From assembly GCA_934486875.1 (NCBI GenBank), contig CAKSPU010000014.1, forward strand, positions 1 through 45,371: a DNA stretch of 45,371 nucleotides, written 5' to 3'. This stretch comes from an uncultured Oscillospiraceae bacterium. Lineage in GTDB: Bacteria > Bacillota > Clostridia > Oscillospirales > Ruminococcaceae. The notes beneath the pieces were generated by a model, which did no database searches, was not told where the DNA came from, and saw nothing but the letters and a program-made list of their open reading frames with translations. The translations under genes were made by a program, and so were the position numbers. Shown here piece by piece: positions 1 to 7,809 of the stretch (position 1 is the stretch's first letter; each line of letters starts with the position of its first letter).

Positions 1-92
1 TTTCGTACACGTTGCTTCCATTTGGCTTTTGTCTAAATGATACAACTCTTTTGAGCTTTCGGATACGCTCTGGTTTAAGTATTTTACAAATA

Positions 93-120
93 CAGCCGCC
101 CCGAAATCACGGAACGGCTG
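93..120 (-). terminator. Probable terminator of the trpXYZ operon
   Basis: An inverted repeat pairs CAGCCG and following bases at 93-103 with CGGCTG at 115-120. It lies 28 bases beyond the trpZ stop on the minus strand. The T-tract is weak (TATTTG), so efficiency is uncertain. Nothing else is recognisable in bases 1-92. Confidence 0.5.
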
Positions 121-147
121 TGAAAAATTCATTTTAAAAAGGCTTTA

Positions 148-921
148 TCAGTTGCCCGATTCAATGCTTATCTCGTTGAAAACGGAGAGGAGGTCATCGA
201 CCTTGGCGTTCTGCTTCTTTTCACCGCTCAGATCCATAACGCAGTGACCCTCGTGCATCATTACGAGCCTGCTGCCGTATTCAACGGCAAATCTGAGATT
301 ATGTGTGACCATAAGGGTTGTTACCATTTTCTCCTTTACCACCTTGTCGGTTATCTTCATAAGCGTTTCGGAGGATTTGGGGTCGAGGGCTGCGGTGTGT
401 TCATCGAGAATGAGCAGATCAATGTCTGTCATTGAGGCGATTATCAGGGCAATTGCCTGTCTCTGACCGCCGCTGAGATTGCCGACGGGGACATTCATTC
501 GGTTTTCGAGTCCCATTCCGCAGGTCTCCAGAAGTGACCTGTAATAGTCTGTGCGCTTCTTGTTTACACCCGTGCCCAGACCAAAAAGCTTGTTCTTGTT
601 ATCCGCAAGTGCCATATTTTCAAGGACTGTGAGATTTCCGCAGGTTCCCATTCTCGGATCCTGGAGAACACGTCCGATACGTGCGGCTCTTTTATGCTCG
701 GGAAGCCTGGTGATGTCTTTGCCGCCGAATATTATTGAGCCCTTTTCGGGGATCATTGTTCCGCAGACAAGGTTTAACATCGTTGTTTTTCCGCTGCCGT
801 TTGAGCCGATGACGGAGACGAACTCGCCGTCGTTCACGGTGAAATTGAAATCACTGAACAGGGTGGTCTCGTCAACTGTGCCTGCGTTAAAGACCTTGCA
901 GATATTTTTTAGCTCCAGCAT
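148..921 (-). CDS. trpZ: ABC transporter ATP-binding protein, predicted tryptophan importer TrpZ
   Basis: This 257-aa protein is the nucleotide-binding subunit of an importer and would power uptake on the cytoplasmic face. It has a Walker A motif GSNGSGKTT near residue 39, an LSGGQ signature near residue 150, a Walker B motif LLILDEHTAALD and a switch histidine in MVTH. It starts 3 bases after the trpY stop, with GGGGTG as ribosome binding site, so it is the last gene of a trpX-trpY-trpZ operon. The substrate assignment comes from the Trp-specific T-box leader upstream of trpX, not from the ATPase itself. The gene is complete and of normal length for the family. Confidence 0.88.
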   Translation of the reverse strand: MLELKNICKVFNAGTVDETTLFSDFNFTVNDGEFVSVIGSNGSGKTTMLNLVCGTMIPEKGSIIFGGKDITRLPEHKRAARIGRVLQDPRMGTCGNLTVLENMALADNKNKLFGLGTGVNKKRTDYYRSLLETCGMGLENRMNVPVGNLSGGQRQAIALIIASMTDIDLLILDEHTAALDPKSSETLMKITDKVVKEKMVTTLMVTHNLRFAVEYGSRLVMMHEGHCVMDLSGEKKQNAKVDDLLSVFNEISIESGN

Positions 922-924
922 AGT

Positions 925-1830
925 TTACACACCCCTTTTCAGTTTGCTTTTTACGGGTAATTTTTCGCTGAACACAAGTGCGATTGTGAAGAGCACTGCC
1001 ATAAGGAGTTTCAGGTATTCCGTGGGAAGATTGAGGGCAAGTGCGATCGTAAGGCACGCTTTATAAAGCAGGCTTCCGAGGATAACCATTGTGGTGGGCT
1101 TCATAAATCTGGCATTCTTGAAGATGCTGAGACCTATGATAACGGAGGCAAGTCCCAGAACTACCATTCCAACGCCCATCTGCTGGTCTGCGGAGCCCTT
1201 TGCCTGTGCAATGATGCAGCCTGCGAGAGATGCAAAGCCGTTGCCTATGGCAAGACCGAGTATTTTTGCCATTCCCGGATCCTTTGCAAGCATTGTTACG
1301 TACTTTTCGTTATCGCCCACAGCTCTCAGCAGAAGTCCCGATTTTGTGCGGAGATAAAAGTCTGTTGCAAGCTTGAAAATTATCACCAGCACAAGGGAAA
1401 CTATGGTTATTCTCCACGCTGTTGGGAGAAGTGCGGCAAGACCAGAATTGAAGATAGTGGGCTTTTTGAAGAATGATGCCACGGTTATGCCGTTGTTGCC
1501 CTTGAAGAGGATAACAAGGTTTACGGACAGCATTGCTGTGTAGACGATTATTCCGCAGAGCAGGGGACGGATATTGAGCTTTACGTGGAGCAGTCCTGTG
1601 ACCGTTCCCGCAAGCATTCCCAGCACAAAGGAAATGAGCAGGCAGAGCCACGGATTTACCCCTGCGATGATGAGCACGGCGGTGACTACTGCGCCCATAG
1701 GCATTGTTCCGTCCACGGAAAGGTCGGGAAAATCGAGGATACTGTATGTGATGTACACGCCCATTGCAAGGAGGGCATACATCAGTCCCTCTTCAAGAGT
1801 TACACGGAAGATGTTCAGCAATATATCCAT
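925..1830 (-). CDS. trpY: ABC transporter permease, predicted tryptophan importer TrpY
   Basis: This 301-aa, very hydrophobic protein has about eight to nine membrane segments and resembles the BPD_transp_2/LivH-like permeases that pair with ABC_sub_bind-type lipoproteins. It would form the membrane channel with TrpZ as its ATPase. It lies 22 bases after trpX and 3 bases before trpZ, consistent with one transcript. A GAGG/AAAGG stretch precedes the ATG. Tryptophan as substrate is inferred from the T-box in front of the operon; tyrosine or another aromatic compound cannot be excluded from the permease sequence. Confidence 0.86.
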   Translation of the reverse strand: MDILLNIFRVTLEEGLMYALLAMGVYITYSILDFPDLSVDGTMPMGAVVTAVLIIAGVNPWLCLLISFVLGMLAGTVTGLLHVKLNIRPLLCGIIVYTAMLSVNLVILFKGNNGITVASFFKKPTIFNSGLAALLPTAWRITIVSLVLVIIFKLATDFYLRTKSGLLLRAVGDNEKYVTMLAKDPGMAKILGLAIGNGFASLAGCIIAQAKGSADQQMGVGMVVLGLASVIIGLSIFKNARFMKPTTMVILGSLLYKACLTIALALNLPTEYLKLLMAVLFTIALVFSEKLPVKSKLKRGV

Positions 1831-1852
1831 AAACCTTTAAACCTCGTTTTTA

Positions 1853-2881
1853 TCATTCAGCCTTGTCGGCGGAAGTTACCTTTTCTGCGTCAGCGTAGGA
1901 GTCGGGGAGAGTGATGCCGAAATCAGCCATTACATCGGTATTTACAACAGCTGTGCCGTCGGAGATCTTGCCTACGGGGATAGTGCCTGCGCTTTCGCCG
2001 TCCAGAACTCTTATGCCCATATCTGCGGTAGCCTTTCCGAGAGCAACGTAATCAATGGAAACGGAGCCGATGCAGCCGTTTATTACCTGCTCGATCTCGG
2101 AACCGTAAACGGGAACATTTGCGGAGTTTGCCTGCTCGAGGAGGACGGTGAGGTTGCTTACAACGTTATTGTCGGTAAAGTTGTTTACGCAGTCTACCTT
2201 TGTAACGAGGGAAGTCGCAGCCTGGGGAACATCGGCAGCGCCCTGAACGCCCTGGTCGATTATCTCGATGCCTCTGGGCTCAGCTGCTTCTCTGAGGCTT
2301 GCGAGCTGGGACACGGAGTTTGCTTCGCTTGTGGTATAAAGAACGCCTATCTTGGTCGCATCGGGCTGGAGAGCCCGGATAAGATCAAGCTGTGCGCTGA
2401 AATCAAGGATATCTGAGGTTCCTGTGCAGTTGCCGCCGGGAGCGTTCATATCCTCAACGAGACCTGCCGCAACGGGATCGGACACTGCGCAGAAGATAAC
2501 GGGGATATCGGTGTTTGCTGTGGCTGCATATGCGGAAACGGCTGCGGGAGTTGCGATAGCGAAGATAAGGTCATATTCCTTGGCAGCCATATTCTTTGCA
2601 ATAGTGTCGCAGGTAGCGCTGTCAAAGTTGCCGTCCTGGCGGTCGATGGTGAGCTCAAGGTCGGACTCGGTGAGTGCCTGCTCAATGCCTGCGAAGCAGT
2701 TGTCAAGGGAGGGGTGGCTGCCGTACTGGATAACGCCTATCTTGTAGCCGCCCTCGGAAACTGCTGCTGCTGAAGCCTCTGTCTCGGCAGATGATGTGTC
2801 TGCGGTCTGTCCGCAGCCTGCGAATGCTGTGAGTGCAAGTGCTGCTGCGAATACAGCTGCTGTTTTTCTGAACTTTCTCAT
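1853..2881 (-). CDS. trpX: ABC transporter substrate-binding lipoprotein, predicted tryptophan importer TrpX
   Basis: The 342-aa protein starts MRKFRKTAAVF and has a lipoprotein signal ending in a lipobox (LTAFAGC), so it should be tethered outside the membrane. The mature part fits the ABC_sub_bind (TrpX/BMP-like) fold, with phrases such as GVIQYGSHPSLDNC and FCAVSDPVAAGLVEDMNAPGGNCTG. Its first-gene position behind a UGG-specifier T-box points to tryptophan. An in-frame upstream ATG at 2908 adds nine residues, but the AAAGGAAAG ribosome binding site sits just before 2881, so 2881 is chosen. Family known; ligand inferred. Confidence 0.88.
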   Translation of the reverse strand: MRKFRKTAAVFAAALALTAFAGCGQTADTSSAETEASAAAVSEGGYKIGVIQYGSHPSLDNCFAGIEQALTESDLELTIDRQDGNFDSATCDTIAKNMAAKEYDLIFAIATPAAVSAYAATANTDIPVIFCAVSDPVAAGLVEDMNAPGGNCTGTSDILDFSAQLDLIRALQPDATKIGVLYTTSEANSVSQLASLREAAEPRGIEIIDQGVQGAADVPQAATSLVTKVDCVNNFTDNNVVSNLTVLLEQANSANVPVYGSEIEQVINGCIGSVSIDYVALGKATADMGIRVLDGESAGTIPVGKISDGTAVVNTDVMADFGITLPDSYADAEKVTSADKAE

Positions 2882-2910
2882 AAATATCTTTCCTTTCTCA
2901 AAAAACAATG

Positions 2911-3180
2911 ATAAAAATAAAAAACTCCTGCCCCAAATAAATGGGACAGGAGATCATTTCCTGCGGTACCACCCAAATTGCGTAATAATTACGCCTCTCA
3001 AGCTGCAATGTACTGACATACACGCTCCGAATAACGCACGGTCTTGCGTCTCCCCTAACCGATACACGGCTCAGTTTGCCCTCATGAGTCCATTCACATC
3101 AACGTCTGCTGCCGCAATCTCACCGCCTGCGGCTCTCTTAAAGTGACTTTCCGATGATACTACTCTCAATCAACGGTTTA
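2911..3180 (-). promoter_or_regulatory. T-box riboswitch, tryptophan (UGG) specifier
   Basis: Read on the minus strand, the leader contains AGAGAGCC typical of the Stem I apex, a specifier context GAA-UGG-ACU with UGG at 3092-3090, and the near-invariant T-box sequence GGGUGGUACCGC at 2974-2963. A strong terminator hairpin at 2952-2925 (CTCCTG..CAGGAG) is followed by TTTTTTATTTTTAT. Uncharged tRNA-Trp would stabilise the antiterminator and allow transcription of trpXYZ. The specifier was read by alignment to the usual GAA-NNN-AC pattern, not by folding. Confidence 0.93.
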
Positions 3181-3197
3181 AAATATTTTACAGTCAA

Positions 3198-3226
3198 ATA
3201 ATATCACTATGCTCCTTTTTTGTCAA
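3198..3226 (-). promoter_or_regulatory. Promoter of the T-box/trpXYZ transcript
   Basis: A perfect -35 TTGACA (3226-3221) is followed after 17 bases by TATTAT (3203-3198) on the minus strand. Transcription would start just before the T-box Stem I. Confidence 0.85.
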
Positions 3227-3367
3227 GGGGTGTTTTAAATTATTTTTGTGATTATTGGTAAATTTTTTGTGAACGATACCGGCGAGGCGTGTGGCGTGTT
3301 ATGGTTATTCCGACGCTGTGTCAGTCTTTATTTTGTATGATCTTTGATTTTGTACCAAATGCACAAA

Positions 3368-3425
3368 AAACGTTTGAATAATTTGTTATGCAAAAATAAC
3401 ACATTACGGTTGAATTAAAACGTTT
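3368..3425. promoter_or_regulatory. Paired AAACGTTT operator-like boxes upstream of cellobiose phosphorylase
   Basis: The octamer AAACGTTT occurs at 3368-3375 and again at 3418-3425, exactly 50 bases apart, the second inside the promoter spacer. A central CG flanked by A and T runs is the usual core of LacI-family operators. No LacI regulator with a DNA-binding domain is encoded in the window, so the binding protein is unknown. Confidence 0.5.
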
Positions 3426-3438
3426 AATATGTTAAAAT
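3410..3438 (+). promoter_or_regulatory. Promoter of cellobiose phosphorylase gene
   Basis: TTGAAT (3410-3415), a 17-base spacer and TAAAAT (3433-3438) give a good sigma-A promoter. The spacer contains an AAACGTTT box, so a bound repressor would block polymerase. Confidence 0.75.
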
Positions 3439-3563
3439 AAATAAAGCAATATGTACCCGACTGCATTATTTCGGCTCAGTTTGGAGAGAAGCCGCTTTGC
3501 AGCGCTGTACTGCTTGCCCCGTGAACGACAGGGCTTAATTATTATGAAAATGAGGTATGTTCA

Positions 3564-6032
3564 ATGAAATTCGGTTTCTTTGATGACGCTAACAAGGAGT
3601 ATGTCATCACATCTCCCAAAACCCCTTATCCCTGGATAAACTATCTCGGAACACAGGACTTTTTCAGCCTTATCTCCAATACCGCAGGCGGATACAGCTT
3701 CTATAAAGATGCCCGTCTTGCAAGAATCACCCGTTACCGCTACAACAACGTTCCCGCTGATGCAGGCGGACGCTATTTCTACATAAACGACAACGGCACT
3801 GTCTGGAACCCCGGCTGGTCTCCCGTAAAGACCGAGCTCGATGAGTATGTATGCCGCCACGGTATGGGCTACACCATTATCAAGGGCAAGAAGAACGGAC
3901 TTTCCGCTGAGGTGACATTCTTCGTTCCCCAGAATTTCACAGGCGAGGTACAGAAGGTAGTTCTCAAAAATGAGAGCGGCGAAAAGAAGTCCTTTAAGCT
4001 CTTCTCCTTCGTTGAGTGGTGTCTCTGGGACGCTCAGGACGACTCCGCAAACTTCCAGAGAAACTTCAACACCGGTGAGGTTGAGATCGAGGGCAGCACC
4101 ATTTTCCACAAGACCGAGTACAAGGAAAGAAGAAATCATTTTGCTTTCTACACCGTAAATGAGTCCATTGACGGCTTCGATACTGACCGTGAGACCTTTA
4201 TGGGCAGCATTTACAACGATTTTGCAGACCCTGCAACAGTTTTCGCAGGTGAGCCCAAGAACTCCGTTGCTGACGGCTGGTCTCCCGTTGCATCTCACTG
4301 CAAGAACATCACCCTCGAGGCAGGGGAGACTAAGACTCTCGTTTATGTTCTCGGCTATGTTGAGAACCCCTATCCCGAGAAGTTCAATGCTGACGGCTCT
4401 ATGAACAAGTCCAGAGCTTACGAGATGATGAAGAAGTTCGATTCCGCTGACAAGGCTGACGCAGCTCTTGCAGAGCTCAAAAAGACCTGGGACGATCTCC
4501 TTGCAAAGTACACTATCTCTTCTCCCGATGAGAAGCTCAACAGACAGGTAAATATCTGGAACCAGTACCAGTGTATGGTAACATTTAACCTTTCACGTTC
4601 CGCTTCCTATTTCGAGAGCGGCATCGGAAGAGGTATGGGCTTCCGTGACTCCAACCAGGACCTCCTGGGCTTCGTTCATCAGATACCCGAGAGAGCAAGG
4701 GAGAGAATACTCGATATCGCCGCAACTCAGCTTGAGGACGGCGGAAACTACCACCAGTATCAGCCCCTTACCAAGAAGGGCAACGATGCTGCGGGCACAA
4801 ACTTCAATGATGACCCCCTGTGGATGATCCTTTCCACAGCTGCATACATCAAGGAGACAGGCGACTACGGAATCCTTAACGAAATGGTAGATTACAAGAA
4901 CGATCCCGCTCTTGCACAGCCCCTCCTTGACCACCTTAAGAGAAGCTTCTACCACGTTGTAAACAACAAAGGTCCTCACGGACTTCCTCTTATCGGACGT
5001 GCTGACTGGAATGACTGCCTTAACCTGAACTGCTTCTCCCGTGTACCCGGCGAGAGCTTCCAGAACACCGCAAGCAACATTTCCAAGGAAGTTAACCCCG
5101 AAACAGGCGCACCCCTTAACGAGCAGACTGCCGAATCCGTAATGATCGCAGGTATGTTCACATACATCGGACCCGAGTATGTTGAGCTTTGCCGCAGAAT
5201 GGGCGACAATGCCGAGGCTGACAAGGCTCAGGCTGAGATCGACAAGATGAAGCAGGCTATCATCGACTACGGCTGGGACGGCGATTGGTTCCTCCGTGCA
5301 TATGATGCATACGGCAAGAAGGTCGGCTCCCACGAGAACGAAGAGGGCAAGATTTTCATTGAACCTCAGGGCTTCTGCATTATGTCCGACATCGGCGGTA
5401 AGGAGTTCACGGAAAAGACTATGGCAAGCATCGAGAAGTACCTCGGCACAAAGCACGGTCTTGTTCTCAACAACCCTGCATTTACAAGATATATCGTAGA
5501 GTACGGCGAGATCTCCACATATCCCGGCGGATACAAGGAGAACGCAGGTATCTTCTGCCACAACAATGCCTGGATAATGTGCGCTGCTGCATACGCAGGT
5601 ATGGGTGACGCTGCATTCGATTACTACACAAGAATTGCTCCCGCATATCAGGAGGATGAGAAGCTCCACCGCACTGAGCCCTATGTATATGCTCAGATGA
5701 TCGCAGGTAAGGACGCTAAGCGCTTCGGTGAAGCAAAGAACAGCTGGCTCACAGGTACAGCAGCTTGGAACTTCGTTGCTATCTCCCAGTACATTCTCGG
5801 TATCATTCCCGATTACAGCGGTCTTAAGATCGACCCCTCCATTCCTAAGGCTTGGGACGGCTACACCGTTACCCGTCAGTTCAGAGGAGCTACTTTCAAT
5901 ATCAAGGTTGAGAATCCCTCTCACGTTTCCAAGGGCATCAAGTCCCTTACTGTTGACGGCAAGGCTGTTGACGGAAACATTATCACTGAAATTACAGGCG
6001 GCGTTCACGATGTTGTCGCTGTAATGGGCTGA
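3564..6032 (+). CDS. cbpA: Cellobiose phosphorylase, glycoside hydrolase family 94
   Basis: This 822-aa enzyme would split cellobiose with phosphate into glucose 1-phosphate and glucose, saving ATP on cellulose breakdown products. It has no signal peptide and should be cytoplasmic. The length matches bacterial cellobiose phosphorylases (about 810-820 aa). Recognisable family motifs are [13 protein letters not shown] near residue 355 and [11 protein letters not shown], with Asp481 and Asp484, the motif carrying the general acid; the C-terminal region has the (alpha/alpha)6 barrel pattern. GAGGT precedes the ATG. It is monocistronic, with its own promoter and a strong terminator. Codons are heavily biased to C-ending forms, suggesting high expression. 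A cellodextrin phosphorylase is less likely because of length and close similarity to CbpA-type sequences. Confidence 0.93.
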   Translation: MKFGFFDDANKEYVITSPKTPYPWINYLGTQDFFSLISNTAGGYSFYKDARLARITRYRYNNVPADAGGRYFYINDNGTVWNPGWSPVKTELDEYVCRHGMGYTIIKGKKNGLSAEVTFFVPQNFTGEVQKVVLKNESGEKKSFKLFSFVEWCLWDAQDDSANFQRNFNTGEVEIEGSTIFHKTEYKERRNHFAFYTVNESIDGFDTDRETFMGSIYNDFADPATVFAGEPKNSVADGWSPVASHCKNITLEAGETKTLVYVLGYVENPYPEKFNADGSMNKSRAYEMMKKFDSADKADAALAELKKTWDDLLAKYTISSPDEKLNRQVNIWNQYQCMVTFNLSRSASYFESGIGRGMGFRDSNQDLLGFVHQIPERARERILDIAATQLEDGGNYHQYQPLTKKGNDAAGTNFNDDPLWMILSTAAYIKETGDYGILNEMVDYKNDPALAQPLLDHLKRSFYHVVNNKGPHGLPLIGRADWNDCLNLNCFSRVPGESFQNTASNISKEVNPETGAPLNEQTAESVMIAGMFTYIGPEYVELCRRMGDNAEADKAQAEIDKMKQAIIDYGWDGDWFLRAYDAYGKKVGSHENEEGKIFIEPQGFCIMSDIGGKEFTEKTMASIEKYLGTKHGLVLNNPAFTRYIVEYGEISTYPGGYKENAGIFCHNNAWIMCAAAYAGMGDAAFDYYTRIAPAYQEDEKLHRTEPYVYAQMIAGKDAKRFGEAKNSWLTGTAAWNFVAISQYILGIIPDYSGLKIDPSIPKAWDGYTVTRQFRGATFNIKVENPSHVSKGIKSLTVDGKAVDGNIITEITGGVHDVVAVMG

Positions 6033-6054
6033 TAAACTCATACAAGCATAACAA

Positions 6055-6087
6055 ATCCCCTGCGATCGGTTGACCGCAGGGGATTTT
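6055..6087 (+). terminator. Terminator of cellobiose phosphorylase gene
   Basis: A perfect 10-bp stem ATCCCCTGCG / CGCAGGGGAT (6055-6064, 6075-6084) is followed by TTT, 22 bases after the stop. Confidence 0.85.
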
Positions 6088-6131
6088 GCTGTCTGCGTTT
6101 ATGGCAGACGGTCAGAAATCACCTGTTTTTA

Positions 6132-6245
6132 TCAGCAGGAAGCTGAGCAAATACCGCCGTTGTTGCCGCAGCAGAAGAAGAGAACGAGAAGGATAATAAC
6201 GATCCAGCAGCAGTTACCTCCGGAAAATCCACAGTTGCAGTTCAT
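6132..6245 (-). CDS. 37-aa cysteine-rich single-span mini-protein
   Basis: The protein begins MNCNCGFSGGNCCW, continues with a hydrophobic stretch IVIILLVLFF, then CCGNNGG and ends in ASC. It holds eight cysteines in 37 residues arranged on both sides of one membrane-length segment. A good ribosome binding site, AAAGGAGCG, precedes the ATG at 6245. The layout resembles the small Cys/Gly-rich membrane peptides, some YjcZ-like, that are widespread and mostly uncharacterised in clostridia; that comparison is by pattern only. It lies alone between two terminators, convergent to cbpA. No function can be assigned. Confidence 0.7.
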   Translation of the reverse strand: MNCNCGFSGGNCCWIVIILLVLFFCCGNNGGICSASC

Positions 6246-6403
6246 AATAAAACGCTCCTTTATTAAATGTATTAGGGCTTTATTCCATTCGGCATATTGC
6301 CCCGAAGGCTTTTGCTCAGCGGCTTTTTCCGCTTTGTCTTGCCTTCATAGTTCATATTATGCTGCGGCGGAAAAATGGTGCAGGAATTTTTCGGAGAAAA
6401 ATA

Positions 6404-6438
6404 ATGCCGTTCCCGAACGCTTCTGAACGGGAACGGCA
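6404..6438 (-). terminator. Terminator of the minus-strand surface protein gene
   Basis: An 11-bp stem TGCCGTTCCCG / CGGGAACGGCA is followed on the minus strand by TATTTTTC. It lies 12 bases beyond the stop at 6450. Confidence 0.85.
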
Positions 6439-6449
6439 CATTAAATGTG

Positions 6450-7148
6450 TTATTGCTTTTCTTCCTTGTCACCCTTATCCATCTTGACATATCTGCCGAG
6501 TGTGGGGTCATAAGCGTAGCTGGTCTTTCTCTTGAGGATCACCATAAATACAACGATTATGATGACGATAAGTGCAAGAGCGGAAGCAAGAACTATGATG
6601 AGGGCGTTTTTGTAAGCCTCGGCACGTTCCGCATCGGTCATTTTGATGTACATATCATCGCCGCAGTTTGTAATGGTGCAGGAGCTTACGGTGATGTTTG
6701 CCCTGTCGGTAGCGCCGATGCAGAGAGCGTCAACGCCTGAGAAATCCGATGTTCCGTAGGCTGTTACCATATCGGCATAGTTGAAAACGGCGTGGCTGTC
6801 GTCATACTCCGCAGGAGCGACCTTTGCCCAGACAGTGCCTGTGGTGCTTGCCATAGGAGTGTCGGGAGATGACCAGCTCTGGACGATAAGCTCAACGGGA
6901 GCTTCTTCTTTTTCATTAAGGTATTCGCAGGTGTATGTAATGATGACCCGGGAATCTGCGGTTATCTTTGTGGGGTCGTAGTGGTCCATTCCGATAGTGT
7001 AGCTTGTCCAGGGCTCGAGAAGTGGAGCGTTCGTAACATCAAAGTCGAAGTCCTTAACGGCTGCGCTTACGCCTGCTGAAAGGGAAACTGCCATAACCGC
7101 CGCACTTACTGCTGCGGTCACTTTTGCAAAAAGCTTTTTGAAATTCAT
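6450..7148 (-). CDS. Cell-surface protein with possible carbohydrate-binding domain and C-terminal membrane anchor
   Basis: This 232-aa protein has a Sec signal peptide (residues 1-29, cleavage around VSA-AVK), an extracellular beta-rich domain (about 35-165), one membrane segment (about 184-206, ALIIVLASALALIVIII) and a charged cytoplasmic tail. The middle domain, with the pattern VELIVQSW...WAKVAP...AVFNYADMVTAYGTSDFSGVDALCIGA, resembles beta-sandwich modules found in ruminococcal fibre-degrading proteins, recalled from family knowledge and not searched. It has no catalytic motif. It sits between two cytoplasmic disaccharide enzymes but is transcribed the other way. GAAGGTGA precedes the ATG. 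A role in surface glycan binding is inference; confidence in secretion and anchoring is higher than in function. Confidence 0.75.
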   Translation of the reverse strand: MNFKKLFAKVTAAVSAAVMAVSLSAGVSAAVKDFDFDVTNAPLLEPWTSYTIGMDHYDPTKITADSRVIITYTCEYLNEKEEAPVELIVQSWSSPDTPMASTTGTVWAKVAPAEYDDSHAVFNYADMVTAYGTSDFSGVDALCIGATDRANITVSSCTITNCGDDMYIKMTDAERAEAYKNALIIVLASALALIVIIIVVFMVILKRKTSYAYDPTLGRYVKMDKGDKEEKQ

Positions 7149-7179
7149 TTTTTATTCACCTTCAAATTAATTTTTTCTT

Positions 7180-7339
7180 ATACTAATAACCAATTGTTCT
7201 ATAGATAAAGCCGACAGATGAAATAAGCCCAGTCTAGGAAAGCGACCGCAGGCGGGCTTTGCGCCCGGCAAAGGAGCTTGACGCAGAATGGGCTTATTTC
7301 AGCCGAGGATTTGTCTATAGGTTAATTGGTTATTAGTAT
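7180..7339. repeat. 160-bp palindromic (MITE-like) element
   Basis: Two arms of about 50 bases, 7180-7231 and 7289-7339, are inverted copies: both outer ends read ATACTAATAACCAATT, both share CTATAGA followed by A, and both inner ends read TGAAATAAGCCCA. The unpaired centre (7232-7288) is GC-rich and has its own small hairpins around GGGCTTTGCGCCC. TTA lies directly outside both TACTAATAAC ends and could be a target duplication. No protein is encoded. Its sharp composition change and terminal repeats suggest a mobile miniature element; a structured RNA or bidirectional terminator is the alternative. Confidence 0.6.
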
Positions 7340-7497
7340 TATACATTATGCTGAATAAAGAATAACTAACTTTGTATAATATACCATATCGGGAAACAGT
7401 TGTCAATTAATATTAATTCTTTATTTTGTATCAAAAAAGTGAAGTAAACCTTTAAGCTGTTATTTGTTGCTTGATGCACAAAAAATCTCAAAAGCAG

Positions 7498-7526
7498 TTG
7501 AAATTTTAGTGCAGATATGTTATAAT
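7498..7526 (+). promoter_or_regulatory. Distal promoter of alpha-xylosidase gene
   Basis: TTGAAA (7498-7503), a 17-base spacer and consensus TATAAT (7521-7526). Confidence 0.75.
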
Positions 7527-7662
7527 TATTCATATAAGATCGCTATAGGGGGGCGTACATAAATCAGGCGGCTTTTATGACCTTTGCGGGCTGTGCAGAT
7601 GAAGCACAGGTTGATGCATCTCAGGAAGCTATATTAATAAAATGTAAAAATTCAAAAACCCC

Positions 7663-7691
7663 TTGACATTCTCTTGTTGATGTTATACAAT
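7663..7691 (+). promoter_or_regulatory. Proximal promoter of alpha-xylosidase gene
   Basis: Consensus TTGACA (7663-7668), a 17-base spacer and TACAAT (7686-7691). Its last base is the first base of the cre-like operator. Confidence 0.85.
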
Positions 7692-7704
7692 GTAAACGAT
7701 AACA
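7691..7704 (+). promoter_or_regulatory. cre-like (CcpA/LacI-family) operator at the alpha-xylosidase promoter
   Basis: TGTAAACGATAACA matches the catabolite-responsive-element consensus TGWAANCGNTNWCA at every position. It covers the end of the -10 box and the predicted start site, a position expected for repression. Whether CcpA or a pathway LacI regulator binds cannot be told from sequence. Confidence 0.7.
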
Positions 7705-7809
7705 TTACACGGCACTTTTGGCTGACTGTTATGTTTTCAGGGGTAATATTCCCAAAAAAGCGATCAATAAGCATACATATAAAATCACAATTTAAGGAGG
7801 ACTTCCACA

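Larger units (their letters stand above)
3227..3563. other. Intergenic regulatory region between trpX leader and cellobiose phosphorylase
   Basis: This 337-base AT-rich stretch holds the cellobiose phosphorylase promoter, two AAACGTTT boxes, the words TCTTTATTTTGTAT (3325-3338) and TGCACAAAAAA (3360-3370) that recur before the alpha-xylosidase gene, and a leader of about 115 bases. The leader has a small GCCC..GGGC hairpin near 3516-3536. No open reading frame with a ribosome binding site is seen. Confidence 0.6.
7149..7809. other. Long intergenic region between surface protein and alpha-xylosidase
   Basis: This 661-base region contains a 160-bp palindromic element (7180-7339), the shared words TCTTTATTTTGTAT (7418-7431) and TGCACAAAAAA (7475-7485), two tandem promoters for the alpha-xylosidase and a cre/LacI-type operator. 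The stretch 7527-7662 between the promoters is a leader without a clear reading frame or recognised riboswitch. On the minus strand a TATAAT at 7343-7338 touches the palindrome and may start the surface protein transcript. Confidence 0.6.

Noticed and set aside
3439..3563. Leader of cellobiose phosphorylase as a possible riboswitch
   Set aside because: Only one short GCCC/GGGC hairpin is visible, without a T-tract or any known aptamer signature.
4593..6041. Long open frame antisense to cellobiose phosphorylase
   Set aside because: It lies fully opposite a strongly codon-biased gene; its product is rich in Val, Ser, Cys and Leu without a domain, as expected for a mirror frame.
6272..6400. 27-codon frame (MNYEGKTKRKKPLS...) upstream of the Cys-rich mini-gene on the minus strand
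   Set aside because: No ribosome binding site precedes the ATG and the peptide is just a basic stretch; not enough support.
7527..7662. Leader between the two alpha-xylosidase promoters as a riboswitch (GGGGGG-rich segment)
   Set aside because: No match to known aptamer cores that I can recognise and no terminator or site-hiding hairpin.
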